This document shows positions 39,572 through 49,205 of a stretch of 64,000 nt of DNA, piece by piece. Location of the stretch: the NCBI GenBank assembly GCA_029339195.1, contig JAPTJF010000258.1:1-64000 (forward strand), given 5' to 3'. Under the pieces are notes generated by a model, which worked only from the letters and a program-made list of their open reading frames with translations, was not told the DNA's origin and did no database searches. Positions within the stretch are counted from its first letter, which is position 1. Each line of letters begins with the position of its first letter. Position numbers and translations under genes: made by a program. The DNA comes from Micractinium sp. NFX-FRZ (taxonomy: Eukaryota; Chlorophyta; Trebouxiophyceae; Chlorellales; Chlorellaceae).

Positions 39572-40117
39572 CTGCGGGAGACCGAAAGCAGGGGCAGTGA
39601 GCACAGGAGCACAGGCACGTCCCAGAACCAGTGGAGAGTGGAGTCTGCTGATCCCTCAGCTCGGCTTACATGGCTGGGGAAGCGCTTCCGAAGGGCTCAG
39701 TGCCGGCGCCCTGGGTGTTCGGACATCAGAGCAGCGCCCCACGGGCGCTGGTGAGCTCGTGGGGTTGTGGGCTCTGGGGCGCCAAACCGAGGCGCGGGGT
39801 GTCGGGAGCGGAGCTTGCTGCGGTTCACCAGGCTGTGGCCGGTCGACAACAACACGCCGTGCTCGAGATGGGGTGGAAACACTTTTGCTCAGCAGGCCTC
39901 AGCACGCTGAGAAGAGTTGAGACGTCCAGGCGGGGCAATTGCCGGTCCTACTACCTGCATAAGCCCTCCGATCAACCTGTGCAGCCCCCCGAGCGCTGCC
40001 TAGCTGCCCTCCCCACTCCTTTTGTTCGACCAGACCGCTCCTGCGGTCTGTATTGCGTGAGCGCGGCCTCAACCGTCTGTATTAGATTCTGGCACTCAGC
40101 AGAGCTGCCCAGCCGCC
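39572..40117. promoter_or_regulatory. Divergent promoter between PP2A B56 and eIF2B gamma
   Basis: 546 bp separate the two divergently transcribed genes. It must contain both 5' UTRs and possibly an undetected first B56 exon. The eIF2B start has the context gccgccATGG. Just upstream are two short blocks ending ccgtctgtatt / gcggtctgtattgcg (about 40040-40083). No TATA box is evident. Confidence 0.45.
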
Positions 40118-43100
40118 ATGGCCACGGGCGCTATGATGCTGCAGACGCCTCCCGTCACTGCCGTGCTGCTGGCAGGGGGTGGCGGCTCCAGGCTGTACCC
40201 CCTCAACGCCTCGGGCATCCCCAAAGTGCTGCTGCCCGTGGCGAACCGCCCGCTGCTCACATTCCCGCTGCGCATGCTGGAGGAGAGCGGCGTCGCCGAC
40301 GTGCTGGTGGTGCGTGGGGCGCGGCGAGGGCGCGGGCAGCGCTGCAGCCCTTGCTTGGGCGCATGTGTAACCTGAGGAGGTGTTTAGAGATGGTTGCTGT
40401 GTAGCAGCGGCCGCAGCAGCGCCAGTGGTCTCCCCTGTCGATGCGTTTCCTCGTCGCAGCTATGGCGGCGGCACGGGCAGGCGGCAGGGGCAGCAGGCTG
40501 AGCGCTGCCTGCCTGAGCTGCAAACCTCTGCAGGTGTGCGAGGGTGACATGACGGCGCAGGCAGTGCGTGCCTGGCTGGCAAATGGCTACACGGGCGGCC
40601 TGAAGATAGAGGTGCGCTGCGTGCCAGGGTGGCGGCGCCGCTGAGCGGGCACCGCGGCGGCCAGGCGACCTGCTCCTTCATTCCTTGGCACGTCAAGCTG
40701 CACCCACCTGCTCTGTCACTAACCAGCAACGATGGGCCAGCTGCTGCAGCTGGGCTGCCAGCATAAGTTAAGCCGCCGCAGCTCAGGTCAGGTCAGCTCC
40801 CCTCCTGCCCTCCTGACTGCCCACCTCACCTCCTGCCCACCTCCCGCCCTGCCTCCCGCCCTGCCTCCCCCCGCCCCCAGGCGGTGCGCGTCGCCGACGG
40901 GCTGCCGCCGGTGGACGCCCTGCGCGCTGTGCTGGATCGCGTCACCACCGCCAACTTTGTGCTGCTCAGCGGCGACGTGGTGTCGGAGGCCAGCCTGCGG
41001 GTGCAGCTGCTGACGCACTATGTGAGGGAGGCGGCCATGACGGCGCTGTTTGGGCGGCGCAAGGTGCTGGCCAGCACGGAGACCAAGCCGGGGCGGGCGC
41101 CCAAGAACGTGGACTATGTCGGTGAGTTGCTGAAGAGCGATGTGGGCGGCGCTTGTGCTGCTGGCTACACTGTGTGCCGTGCCGTGCTGTGCTGTGCTGT
41201 GATGTCGTGTCATGCGATGTGATGTGCGTGATGTATGCGCTGCAGTGCATGCTGTGATGTAGCGTGATGTAGCGTGAAGTGTGCGCTGCAGCGCGTGCTG
41301 TGCTGTGCTTTGCTACAGGCCGCCCTATTCACCGGCGTCGCCCGCCTGGCGCCACATGCACAGCCTCAGTTGGAATGCCGCTGCCTCTGACCCCTTGCCC
41401 CCTGCCTTGCCTTGCCCCCCGGCTGCCCCTCCAGGCCTCACCGACGGCGACCGCCTGGCGCTGTACGTGCACAGCCCAGACACGGTGAAGCAGCTGCTGC
41501 TGCCGCCCTCCTTCCTGCGGCGCTTTGACAACATCGAGATACGCACCGACCTGGTGGACATGCAGGTGCGGCGGTGCACATAAGTTCAGGGCTGTTTTGG
41601 TGCGGGAGCTCCGCAGCAGCAGCGGCAGAAGCAGCAGCGCACACACACACACGCACACACAATTGTACATGCGGGGTTAAGTGCAGATCTTGGGGTGGGG
41701 CATGTGCAAGAGCTCTGCGGCAGCCGCAGCAGCAGCAGCAGCACGCACCGACCTGGTGGACATGCAGGTGCGGCACTGCTGCCTTGCTTGCTTGCTCCTC
41801 AGTCCGCTTGACTGTCATCTTGGGTTGGGTGGTCCCTAGACAGCAGCTCGGCAGCAGCAGCAGTAGCGCGCAAAGATGCACACAAGTGGTGGACATGCGG
41901 GTGGCGCACTGCATGCATGTATGGGTGCAGATCTTGGGGTGGGCATGTGCAAGAGCTCTGCAGCAGCAGCAGCAGCAGCAGCACGCACCGACCTTGTGGA
42001 CATGCAGGTGCTGCCTTGCTTGCTTGCTTTTCTATCCAGTTGAGTGTCATCTTGGGTCGGGTCTGTGCAGCAGCTCTGCAGCCGCAGCAGCAGCAGCAGC
42101 AGCATCGATACAGACACATTGGGAGGAATGCAGGTACGGCAGTGCACACATGGTTGGCAGCGCTCCCTTGGGTTGCCTCTGTGCGGGAGCTGTGCAGCAG
42201 CAGCAGCAGCGCACACAAACAAGCCCACCCACCCCACCCTGCGAGGTGTGCCCTTCAATCCACCCCTGCCAGGTGTACGTCTTCCACACCGCCACACTCA
42301 AGTCTGTGCTGGCAGCAAACGAGAAGATCAAGCACCTCGAAGAGCAGCTGGTGCCGCACATGATCCGGTTCCAGCTAAAGCCGCGCCGCAGCGTGGGCGC
42401 CGAGGAGGCAGCAGCGCTGGCGGCAGCACGCAGCGGCGGCAGCGGCGGCGGCGGCGGCCTGGACGGACTAGAGGGCAGCTTCGCAGATCTCTCGCTGTCG
42501 GGCATGAGCGGCAGCAGCAGCGGCTTTGCGGGGGCGGCGGCAGGCGGCGGGGCGGCGCAGCGGGCGGAGTGGCATTGCTGTGCCATTGTGGCGGCAGAGG
42601 GCAGCTTCTGCGGGCGCGCAAACACGCTGGAGGGCTTTGCGGACGTCAACAGGTGCACCGGGGGCTGGGGCTGGGGGCCAGAGCTTGGGGACTGGGGTTC
42701 TGGGAAGCTGCGGTGGCCTGCTGTGGTTTGACATGGGTGCGTGGCTGCCAAGTGGAGGCCTCACAGGGCACGTTTGGTCTACCGTGCTGTTTGGGCAGGT
42801 TGGGGTCTGCCGTGCTCTTGGGGCAGGCGGGACCCTTTGGGCTCCCCACAACCGCTCAGACGTGCACGTTTCACGGTGGACAGCTGTTCAGACCGGGACA
42901 GGTAAGGGCGAGTAGGAGCACAGCTGGCGGGCACTCATGCCTGTGCAGGGACGTTACCATTGCTGCAGAGCCACACCTTGCTGTCGCCCGCGCTCACCCA
43001 CCTGAAACCTATTGCGGTGCAGGGATGTGGTCAAACCCCAGAAGACGCCTTGCTCACCCCCCTGCCCGTGCGCGCCTCACCCGCCCACCCTCCTCACCCC

Positions 43101-44013
43101 CCATCCGTGCAGGGATGTGATCACCCCCCAGAACGCGCCCCGCGTGCTCCGGGAGGAGCCCAACCCGCGCTACGACAACTTCATCGCCGGCACCGTCACT
43201 GTGGGGACGCGCGCCAATGTGGCGCCCGCCACCATGGTGGGCGCTGACTCAGCGCTGGGGGAGCGCGTGAGCGTGAAGCGCAGCGTGGTGGGGGCCGGCT
43301 GCCAGCTAGGCGCGGGCACCAAGGTGCGGGGCGGGGCGGGGCAGGGGGCAGGGCAAGGGGAAGGGCAACACGCGGCGGGGTGAGTGGGTAGCCAGCGAGG
43401 CGCGGTCATCATGGTGGGGCAGGTGGCCCCAAATGAGAGCTGTACAGGAGCGCGAGAGCAGCGGGTGCAGGCGGGTGCGGCCCGGCCACGCCGGTTGGTG
43501 CTGTTTGGATTGCAAGCGTTTGTGTGCGGGGGGTGGGGTGCAAGCGGGCTGCGGGCAGGAAGTGGGGGCCGACAGCTGCTGCATGGTGTGTGCATATGCA
43601 CATCATCTTGCACACATCTGCACACGGTGGCACCCTGCCCGCCCCCACACAGCTAGCTCACTGCAGTGCTTGCACCCCCCTGCTGCTGCTGTTGCTGGTG
43701 GTGGTGCATCACAGGGGGTGAACAGAGTGCCGATGGATGAGACAATGTGCACACCACCCTGCCCGCACCACGCAGCCCGCTGACTGCACCGCCTGCACCT
43801 CCCTCTTGGCATCCACAGGTGGTCAACAGCGTGCTGATGGATGACGTGCGCACGGGCCCCAACTGCAGCATCCACAACTGCGTCCTGTCGGCGGGCTGCG
43901 TGCTGGGGGAGGGGGCGCGGCTGCGCGACTGCCAGCTGGCGCCTGGCTACGCTGTGCCCGCTGGGGCGGAGCTCACGGAGGAGGTGCTGCCGGCGCCGAC
44001 GCTGCGGGAATGA
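40118..44013 (+). CDS. EIF2B3: Translation initiation factor eIF2B, gamma subunit
   Basis: eIF2B is the GEF for eIF2; gamma pairs with epsilon in the catalytic subcomplex in the cytosol. Seven phased exons (40118-40309, 40534-40611, 40881-41121, 41435-41565, 42273-42652, 43113-43323, 43819-44013) give 475 residues, normal for the family. The N-terminal pyrophosphorylase-like domain is clear: AVLLAGGGGSRLYPLNASG, IPKVLLPVANRPLLTFPL, NFVLLSGDVVSEA, and FDNIEIRTDLVDMQVYVF. A Gly/Ser/Ala-rich linker (about residues 250-310) leads to a left-handed beta-helix of hexapeptide repeats (NFIAGTVTVGTRANVAPA, GADSALGERVSVKRSVVGAG, VNSVLMDDVRTGPNCSIHNC). The I-patch helix discriminates gamma from sugar pyrophosphorylases together with the VYVF/HLEEQLVPHMIRFQ region. 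Exons 4 and 6 have copied edges in the neighbouring introns. Confidence 0.92.
41541..42215 (+). repeat. Intronic array of copies of the eIF2B-gamma exon 4 end
   Basis: The coding end cgcaccgacctggtggacat plus donor gcaggtgcgg (41542-41570) reappears at 41745-41773 and, diverged, at 41987-42012 (cgcaccgaccttgtggacatgcaggtg). Shorter remnants are at about 41884 (gtggtggacatgcgggtggc) and 42125-42140. Each unit of about 200-240 bp also carries gagctctgc, a (cag)n run and a gcacac block. Five related donors are therefore lined up in a single intron. Confidence 0.85.
43015..43145 (+). repeat. Copy of the eIF2B-gamma exon 6 start and acceptor
   Basis: gtgcagggatgtggtcaaac (43017 onward, continuing cccagaagacgcc) precedes the true gtgcagggatgtgatcaccc (43109 onward, continuing cccagaacgcgcc). 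A weaker third relative, tgtgcagggacgttacc, lies at 42942. Only the last continues into the conserved VLREEPNPRYDNFIAG. Confidence 0.85.
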
Positions 44014-44133
44014 GGCGCTGGATGGTGCGCGGTGCAGGCTGCAGGGTGATTGCTCCTGCCAGCCCCTCTGGCTTGCGCACGCACCGCCCGCCCGTTCAAG
44101 TTGTTGTGCACCAGGTTGTGTCTCTCGCACCCC

Positions 44134-44138
44134 TGTAA
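44134..44138 (+). terminator. Candidate TGTAA polyadenylation signal of eIF2B gamma
   Basis: TGTAA lies 121 bp after the stop codon at 44011-44013, a typical distance for a green-algal poly(A) signal. The next gene starts at 44405, so 44140-44404 would be its promoter and 5' UTR. Confidence 0.55.
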
Positions 44139-44404
44139 TTCTGGGAGAGTGCATTACATGCATATGCAGATTGGAAGGATGGGTGGCAGGGGGGCTGCCC
44201 CGGGGGTTTGCCTGAACCATCTTCTCACTGCCGCTGGTGCTGGCGCAGTACAGCCGGCAGTACATGGGCGCCCCTGTGCTTCTGCAGCCATCGCGCCGTG
44301 GTGCCCTGTGCATTGCCACGTGCGGCACCGCCATCGTGTGGGCCAGTACAGGAAGGGGGTGCCACAGGAGCCAGGAGAGCCATCTGCCTGCTGCCTTTGG
44401 CCCC

Positions 44405-47400
44405 ATGAACTACCAGGCGGGGGCCTACCCCAGCTATGGGGGGCTCAGTGGTCCTGGCTATCAGCCGCCCAGCTACGACTATAGAGGCTCCGGGCTGCTG
44501 GACGACGACCCGCGTGGCCTCAAGTGGGTTTCCGCCGCGATCGCTTGAAAACGCGGTGCAGGAAGCAAGAGTAATGGTTTGCACCCCGTGCATATCGGCC
44601 GGCACAGTGCGTGAGGCTTGGAATGGTAGGGGCAGATGGAGTGCTTGCCATCTCCTGGCCGGAGCGCTGCCGTTGGGGGCAGGAGGGCAGCACCCCTCCA
44701 TCGGCTAGTGATGAACGTCGCGCCTGGCTGGCCGGTAGAGCTTCCCACCTGCCGCCGCTGCCAGCCTGCCGCCAGTCGCCGCCGCTGCGCCGTCTCCAGC
44801 GGCCCAACAACTCCTCACCCCGCCCCCGCCCCGCCTCCTATCTCCTGCGCAGGAAGAAGAAGGGCCTGGTTGCCAGGGTGGCGTCCAACAGTGTGAAGCT
44901 GCTGGTGCTGGTGCTGTTGCTCGTCGCCAGCGGCGGCTGGCTCTACACGCACAAGCACAAGCAGGCGCTGCACAAGAGCTTGGGGGAGACGGTGGGCAAG
45001 ATGAACACGCACGCCCAGGAGAAGGGTGAGCAGGCGCGCGAGCGCACCACCCGCCTGCGTGCCTGCGCCCGTGGGGCAATGGGCGCGCGGGGCTGGGGCG
45101 GGGCCAGCGTGGGGGTCGGCGGGGCGCCCGCCTTGCCGTGCCAACCTGCCCGCCAATTCGCCGCCTCGCCGCCGGCTGCCCCTCCTCTTGCCCTGCTGCA
45201 GACCAGCTGCGCCGCCAGCTGGCAGAGCGCGACTCCAAGATGCAGAAGGCCGACCGCGAGCTGCAGCAGCTGCGCACCCGCCTGGAGCGCCTCACCTCGG
45301 AGCTGGGCAACTCGCACAACAAGGTGCAGGGGCGGGGGCGGGGGGGCTGGTGGCATAGCAGCAGGAGGAGGTGGTGCCAGGCAAGCAGCGCGTGCTGCTG
45401 CACCCCTGCATGTGTTGTAAGTTGCGTGCTTTGCAGCCAGCGGAGGCGCAGCACGGTGCTGGCCCAGCAGTGGGAGGTGCTGCCAGGCAGCACAACAGCC
45501 AACAGTCGGTCAAGGATACGGTCAGCCGTCGGTGCCCACCACACTGGTGTTGTGCTCGGCGGGGGCTCAAAAGAATGAAAGGGAACATGCAGGGCGTGCA
45601 CAAAGCGGCGGGGTGGGTGGGTGTACAGCTGGCGCTCTACATGCCGAGTGTTGGACGTGCGCTGGCGGGCCGTTGCAAGCGGCGCCGCCGCAGCTCTACA
45701 CGCGTGCCTCGCCCTGGGGGTGCACGGCACGGCAGCTGCTGGCCTGCATGCCCACTGCCCCTTGATCTGCTGGCTGTGGGCATGCACGAACCAAAGCTGC
45801 TGACATCATATCACCCGCCGCCCTGCCTGCCTGCTCGCCTGCCTGCCTGCCCGCAGCACACCCAGTCCAACAGCAAGCTGGAGCAGGACTTGCTCAACTG
45901 CCAGGGTGACCTGGCGGTGGCGCAAAACAGGTGGGCAGCAGCACATGTGCCTGTGCTGCTTTGTATCGCAACGATTTGGCGGGGTTGGGGCAGGCGGGAG
46001 CAGGGCTAGCTCACCTGCCAAGGCAGCGGGACTGGCGGTGGCGCGCCGGTGGTGGATGTGTGTGTGTCTTCGAGGCAGCTGGGGGGAGGGCAAGGTGGTG
46101 GGGCGCATTGCAGCGCCCTCCCTCTCACCGCCTCACCTGCGTGTCGTGCCACAAACACACGCCGCTCCCCGTGCCCCCTGCAGGGTGTCAGAGGCGCAGA
46201 AGACGTCGGACACGTACTTCCACCAGATGCAGGACATCCAGCGGAGGCTGGAGGAGGAGACGCACGCGCGGGTGCAGCAGGTGGGTGGACGGGCGTGGTT
46301 CCCTCACATTTGTTTTCCAAAAAAGCTGGTTGAGAAGGAGCATGCAACAGAGGCTGGAGGAGGCGGCGCACCAGTGGGTGCAGCGGGTGGGTGGGTGGGC
46401 GCTGACTGCGTGGGCGTCTCAGGCTGGTGTCAAGACTGTTGCTTGTTGCATGTGGACTGCTTGGGGCATGCGTGGCATACGCTGGTGGCGCAGCAGAGCA
46501 AGTGTGGCAGCCCTGCTCGCGACCTTGCCCCACATGCATTGATGCCCCCGCAGCCTGCCCGCGCCGCGCGTTGCTGCCCTGCCTCCCCCGTCTACCCGCT
46601 CCTTCCCCCCATCATGCCTCTGCCGCCCCTTCCTGTCCCTCCCCGCACCTGCCTCTGCCTGTGCAGGACCACCAGCGGCTGCGGGAGATCGAGGGGGTGA
46701 GGGGTGAGCTCAACGCGTGCACCCTGAACCTGCAGACGGCCCGCGGCGGGGCGGCGGCGCCGCCGCCCCACGCCGAGGCGCACCAGCAGCAGCAGCAGCA
46801 GCAGCATGCGGACGCCGACCACCACCAGCAGTGGGAGCAGCACCACGCGGACCCGCAGCATGCGCAGCAGCAGGTGAGCGCCCATCCAGGCCTGCTGCCT
46901 ACCGCTGCCTGTAGACAGCCTGCTGAGGGCGGTGGGCTGGGCTGGGCTCGCTGCCATCGTTCCGGATGAACCATGTGTGCTACTGCTGCTGCTGCCGCCC
47001 GGCCTGCCGCTGAACCCGCCCTGCCGCTGCCGCTGGCCCTCACCGTCCAACTGCAGCAGGCCGCCGACCTGCACGCCCAGCAGGCTCAGCACGACCAGCA
47101 CTGGGAGGAGCAGCACCACCAGGACCCCCACGCCCAGCCGGACCCCCACCAGGTGAGCCCTGCCGGACCCCCAATTGGTGGCTGACTGGGGCCGTTGGGT
47201 TGCTTGCTCTCATGTTGGTCCCTGGCTTCCTCAACCCCACGCCTGTTGGGCTGTGATGATGTCCTTCCACTCCTGCTTCCCTGCCCCCACGCCTGCGCTG
47301 TGTGGGGCACAGATGCGGACTGCTGTATAGCATCCGTGCTTGTTCTATGTGATTCTCGAGGAGACTGTGAGCGTGCATGCGGGAGTTGCAGGGGCACAGC

Positions 47401-48352
47401 AGGCAGCGTGTGGGCTGAGCGGCATGAGTGCAGCGCTCGCTCATCAACCCGCGCCACTCACCAATTGCCGCCTTGCACCCCACCTGCGCCTGCCCCTGCT
47501 TGACAGGCTCAGCACGACCAGCACTGGGAGGAGCAGCACCACGATCAGGGTCATCAGGAACAGCACCATGAGCAGGTGTGTGCTTGGCTGCCCGCCTGCC
47601 GGGCTGCGATGCGTGCCCGCCCGGCAGCGTTGCATGGTTGCATGTGCATCGGTTGCATGGCATCACTCGCCTCGCCGCTCTGCCTGCCGCTCACCTGCGT
47701 GGCTGCCCATGCGCCCACCCACCCTTGCCCACCCACTCTCATTGCACCCGCCCCGCCTGTGGGCCCACCCACCCACCCTGTGCTCCAGGCGTGAGCGAGC
47801 ACTCAACCGAGTGCGTCCCGCACACGCCTGCGGCACCCCCCGCCCGCCTGGGTGCAGGAACACCACGACGCTCACTGGGAGGAGCAGCACGCGCACGACG
47901 CTCACGCCCCTCACGCCGAGGCTCACCATGACGCGCACTGGGAGGAGCAGCACCATGACGCGCACGACGCGCATGCCCACGACCCGCATGCCCATGACGA
48001 CGCCCACCACGACGCGCACTGGGAGGAGCAGCATGCGCACGACCCCCACGCACACGAGCCCGCCGCCGAGGTGCACCACGACGCGCACTGGGAGGAGCAG
48101 CACGCGCACGACCCCCACGCCCAGCCAGACCCCCATGCGCACGACGCGCACTGGCAGGAGCAGGCGCAGCAGCAGCAGGCGCAGCAGCACAACCAGCCGG
48201 CGCCCCGCATGACGATGCAGCAGCGGCTGCGGGAGGCGCGGCTGCGGCGCCAGCAGGGCAAGCACCACAAGCTTAGCCAACTAGAGGAGGCGCTGGGGCA
48301 TGAGCATGGGGCCGGGGAGGCGATTGAGCAGCACCCGGAGCGCCTTCACTAG
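44405..48352 (+). CDS. Type II membrane coiled-coil protein with His-rich repeat tail
   Basis: Nine phased exons (44405-44523, 44853-45025, 45202-45323, 45857-45930, 46184-46280, 46667-46873, 47057-47152, 47506-47577, 47858-48352) give 484 residues. A Tyr/Pro/Gly-rich N-terminus (about 40 aa) and a KKKK cluster precede one hydrophobic segment (VKLLVLVLLLVASGGWLY, about 54-71), consistent with cytosolic N and luminal C. Then comes a coiled coil (DQLRRQLAERDSKMQKADRE, LEQDLLNCQGDLAVAQNR, MQDIQRRLEEETHARVQQ). The last roughly 270 residues are made of His/Asp/Gln/Glu repeats based on (D/Q)AHWEEQHAHD, with HDAH, HDPH and HAEA spacers, ending in a basic Gln-rich segment. Overall plan resembles Golgi type II coiled-coil proteins, but I recognise no family. 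The His tail suggests Zn/Cu/Ni binding or pH sensing; that is inference. Confidence 0.75.
46241..46400 (+). repeat. Copy of exon 5 end and donor in the following intron
   Basis: gcggaggctggaggaggaga (exon 5, running to caggtgggtgg at 46278-46288) is repeated as acagaggctggaggaggcgg running to cgggtgggtgg (46347-46393). Both encode QRRLEEETHARVQQ-like sequence followed by a GTGGGT donor. Confidence 0.8.
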
Positions 48353-48778
48353 TAATGCGGCCGCCTTGATGGCACTGGCTGGCGCGCCTGGCACAGGCTG
48401 CTGCCCTTCTTGGGCAGCCTGCACCCAGCTGCCCCGCCAGTGCTGCTGGGCATGCCCCAGTCCCTTGTTGTGTGGGGCCCCACGCACTGCGGGCGCCCCC
48501 TCCTTCCTCTGCTTGTGCGCCCCCTTCTGTGTGTTTCATTTTGTTTCACTTTTGTTTTTTTCAATCCCTCGTGGCTTATTCGTGGCAGCTGGGTATTGAT
48601 CATGTTGAATCAACGCAATGGCTTTGACAGAACTCACCTTGATGCCGTGCTTAGGTGTGCAAGCGTTGCGACGCGTGAGCATGCATGCAGGCAACGCTTG
48701 CTTGGACACTCATGTCGTGCCAATGATACGCATGTGTCAGGTGCTAGGTGCTGCTGCCAGGTCCTGCAGTCGGGTGTG

Positions 48779-48783
48779 TGTAA
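48779..48783 (+). terminator. Candidate TGTAA signal for the His-rich membrane protein gene
   Basis: TGTAA lies about 430 bp after the TAG at 48350-48352 and 420 bp before the F-box start at 49206. It is the only TGTAA I noticed in this spacer. Confidence 0.4.
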
Positions 48784-49205
48784 GACCATGCACACCGTGC
48801 CTGGGTCCGGACCGGCGCTGCAGCAACGGCAGGCCAGGTGCGGCGGCAGTAGCTGTGGAGCGACCTGCGGCACTGGGGCATAAACCGCTGGCTGTACATG
48901 TCTGCGGCACACCGTACGCAGGGGATTGGTGTGCATCCAGGCCGGCCGAAAGGACCGTGCTCAATGGCGCGCTCCACGTCGGCAGCGCATGGGACCGTCT
49001 GCCTGCGAGTTGGCGCCTGCCTGCCCACCGTCGCATCAATTTCGCATCTCTACAGGACTTCCACCTCCCCAGACCAAGTGTGTGGCTTGCCAGTGCCAGC
49101 AGTTGCGACCGCATCTCTCACCATCCGCGCCTGATTGCCTCGCTGCCTGCTCCCTTCACTTGCACACGCTACAAGAAAGTGTCGCAAGCAGTGCAAGTCG
49201 CCAAA
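48784..49205 (+). promoter_or_regulatory. Presumed promoter and 5' UTR of the F-box gene
   Basis: 422 bp between the candidate upstream poly(A) signal and the ATG at 49206 (context gccaaaATGA). No convincing coding frame or TATA box. Confidence 0.35.

Noticed and set aside
40020..40085. Short inverted or direct repeats (gcggtctgtattgcg / ccgtctgtatt) as an operator before eIF2B gamma
   Set aside because: Too short and imperfect to distinguish from chance; noted in the divergent promoter entry only.
47858..48352. His-rich region as a translated microsatellite artefact
   Set aside because: The frame is in phase with eight upstream exons including a TM helix and coiled coil, the repeats vary codon use, and the stop is followed by normal 3' flank, so it is retained as coding.
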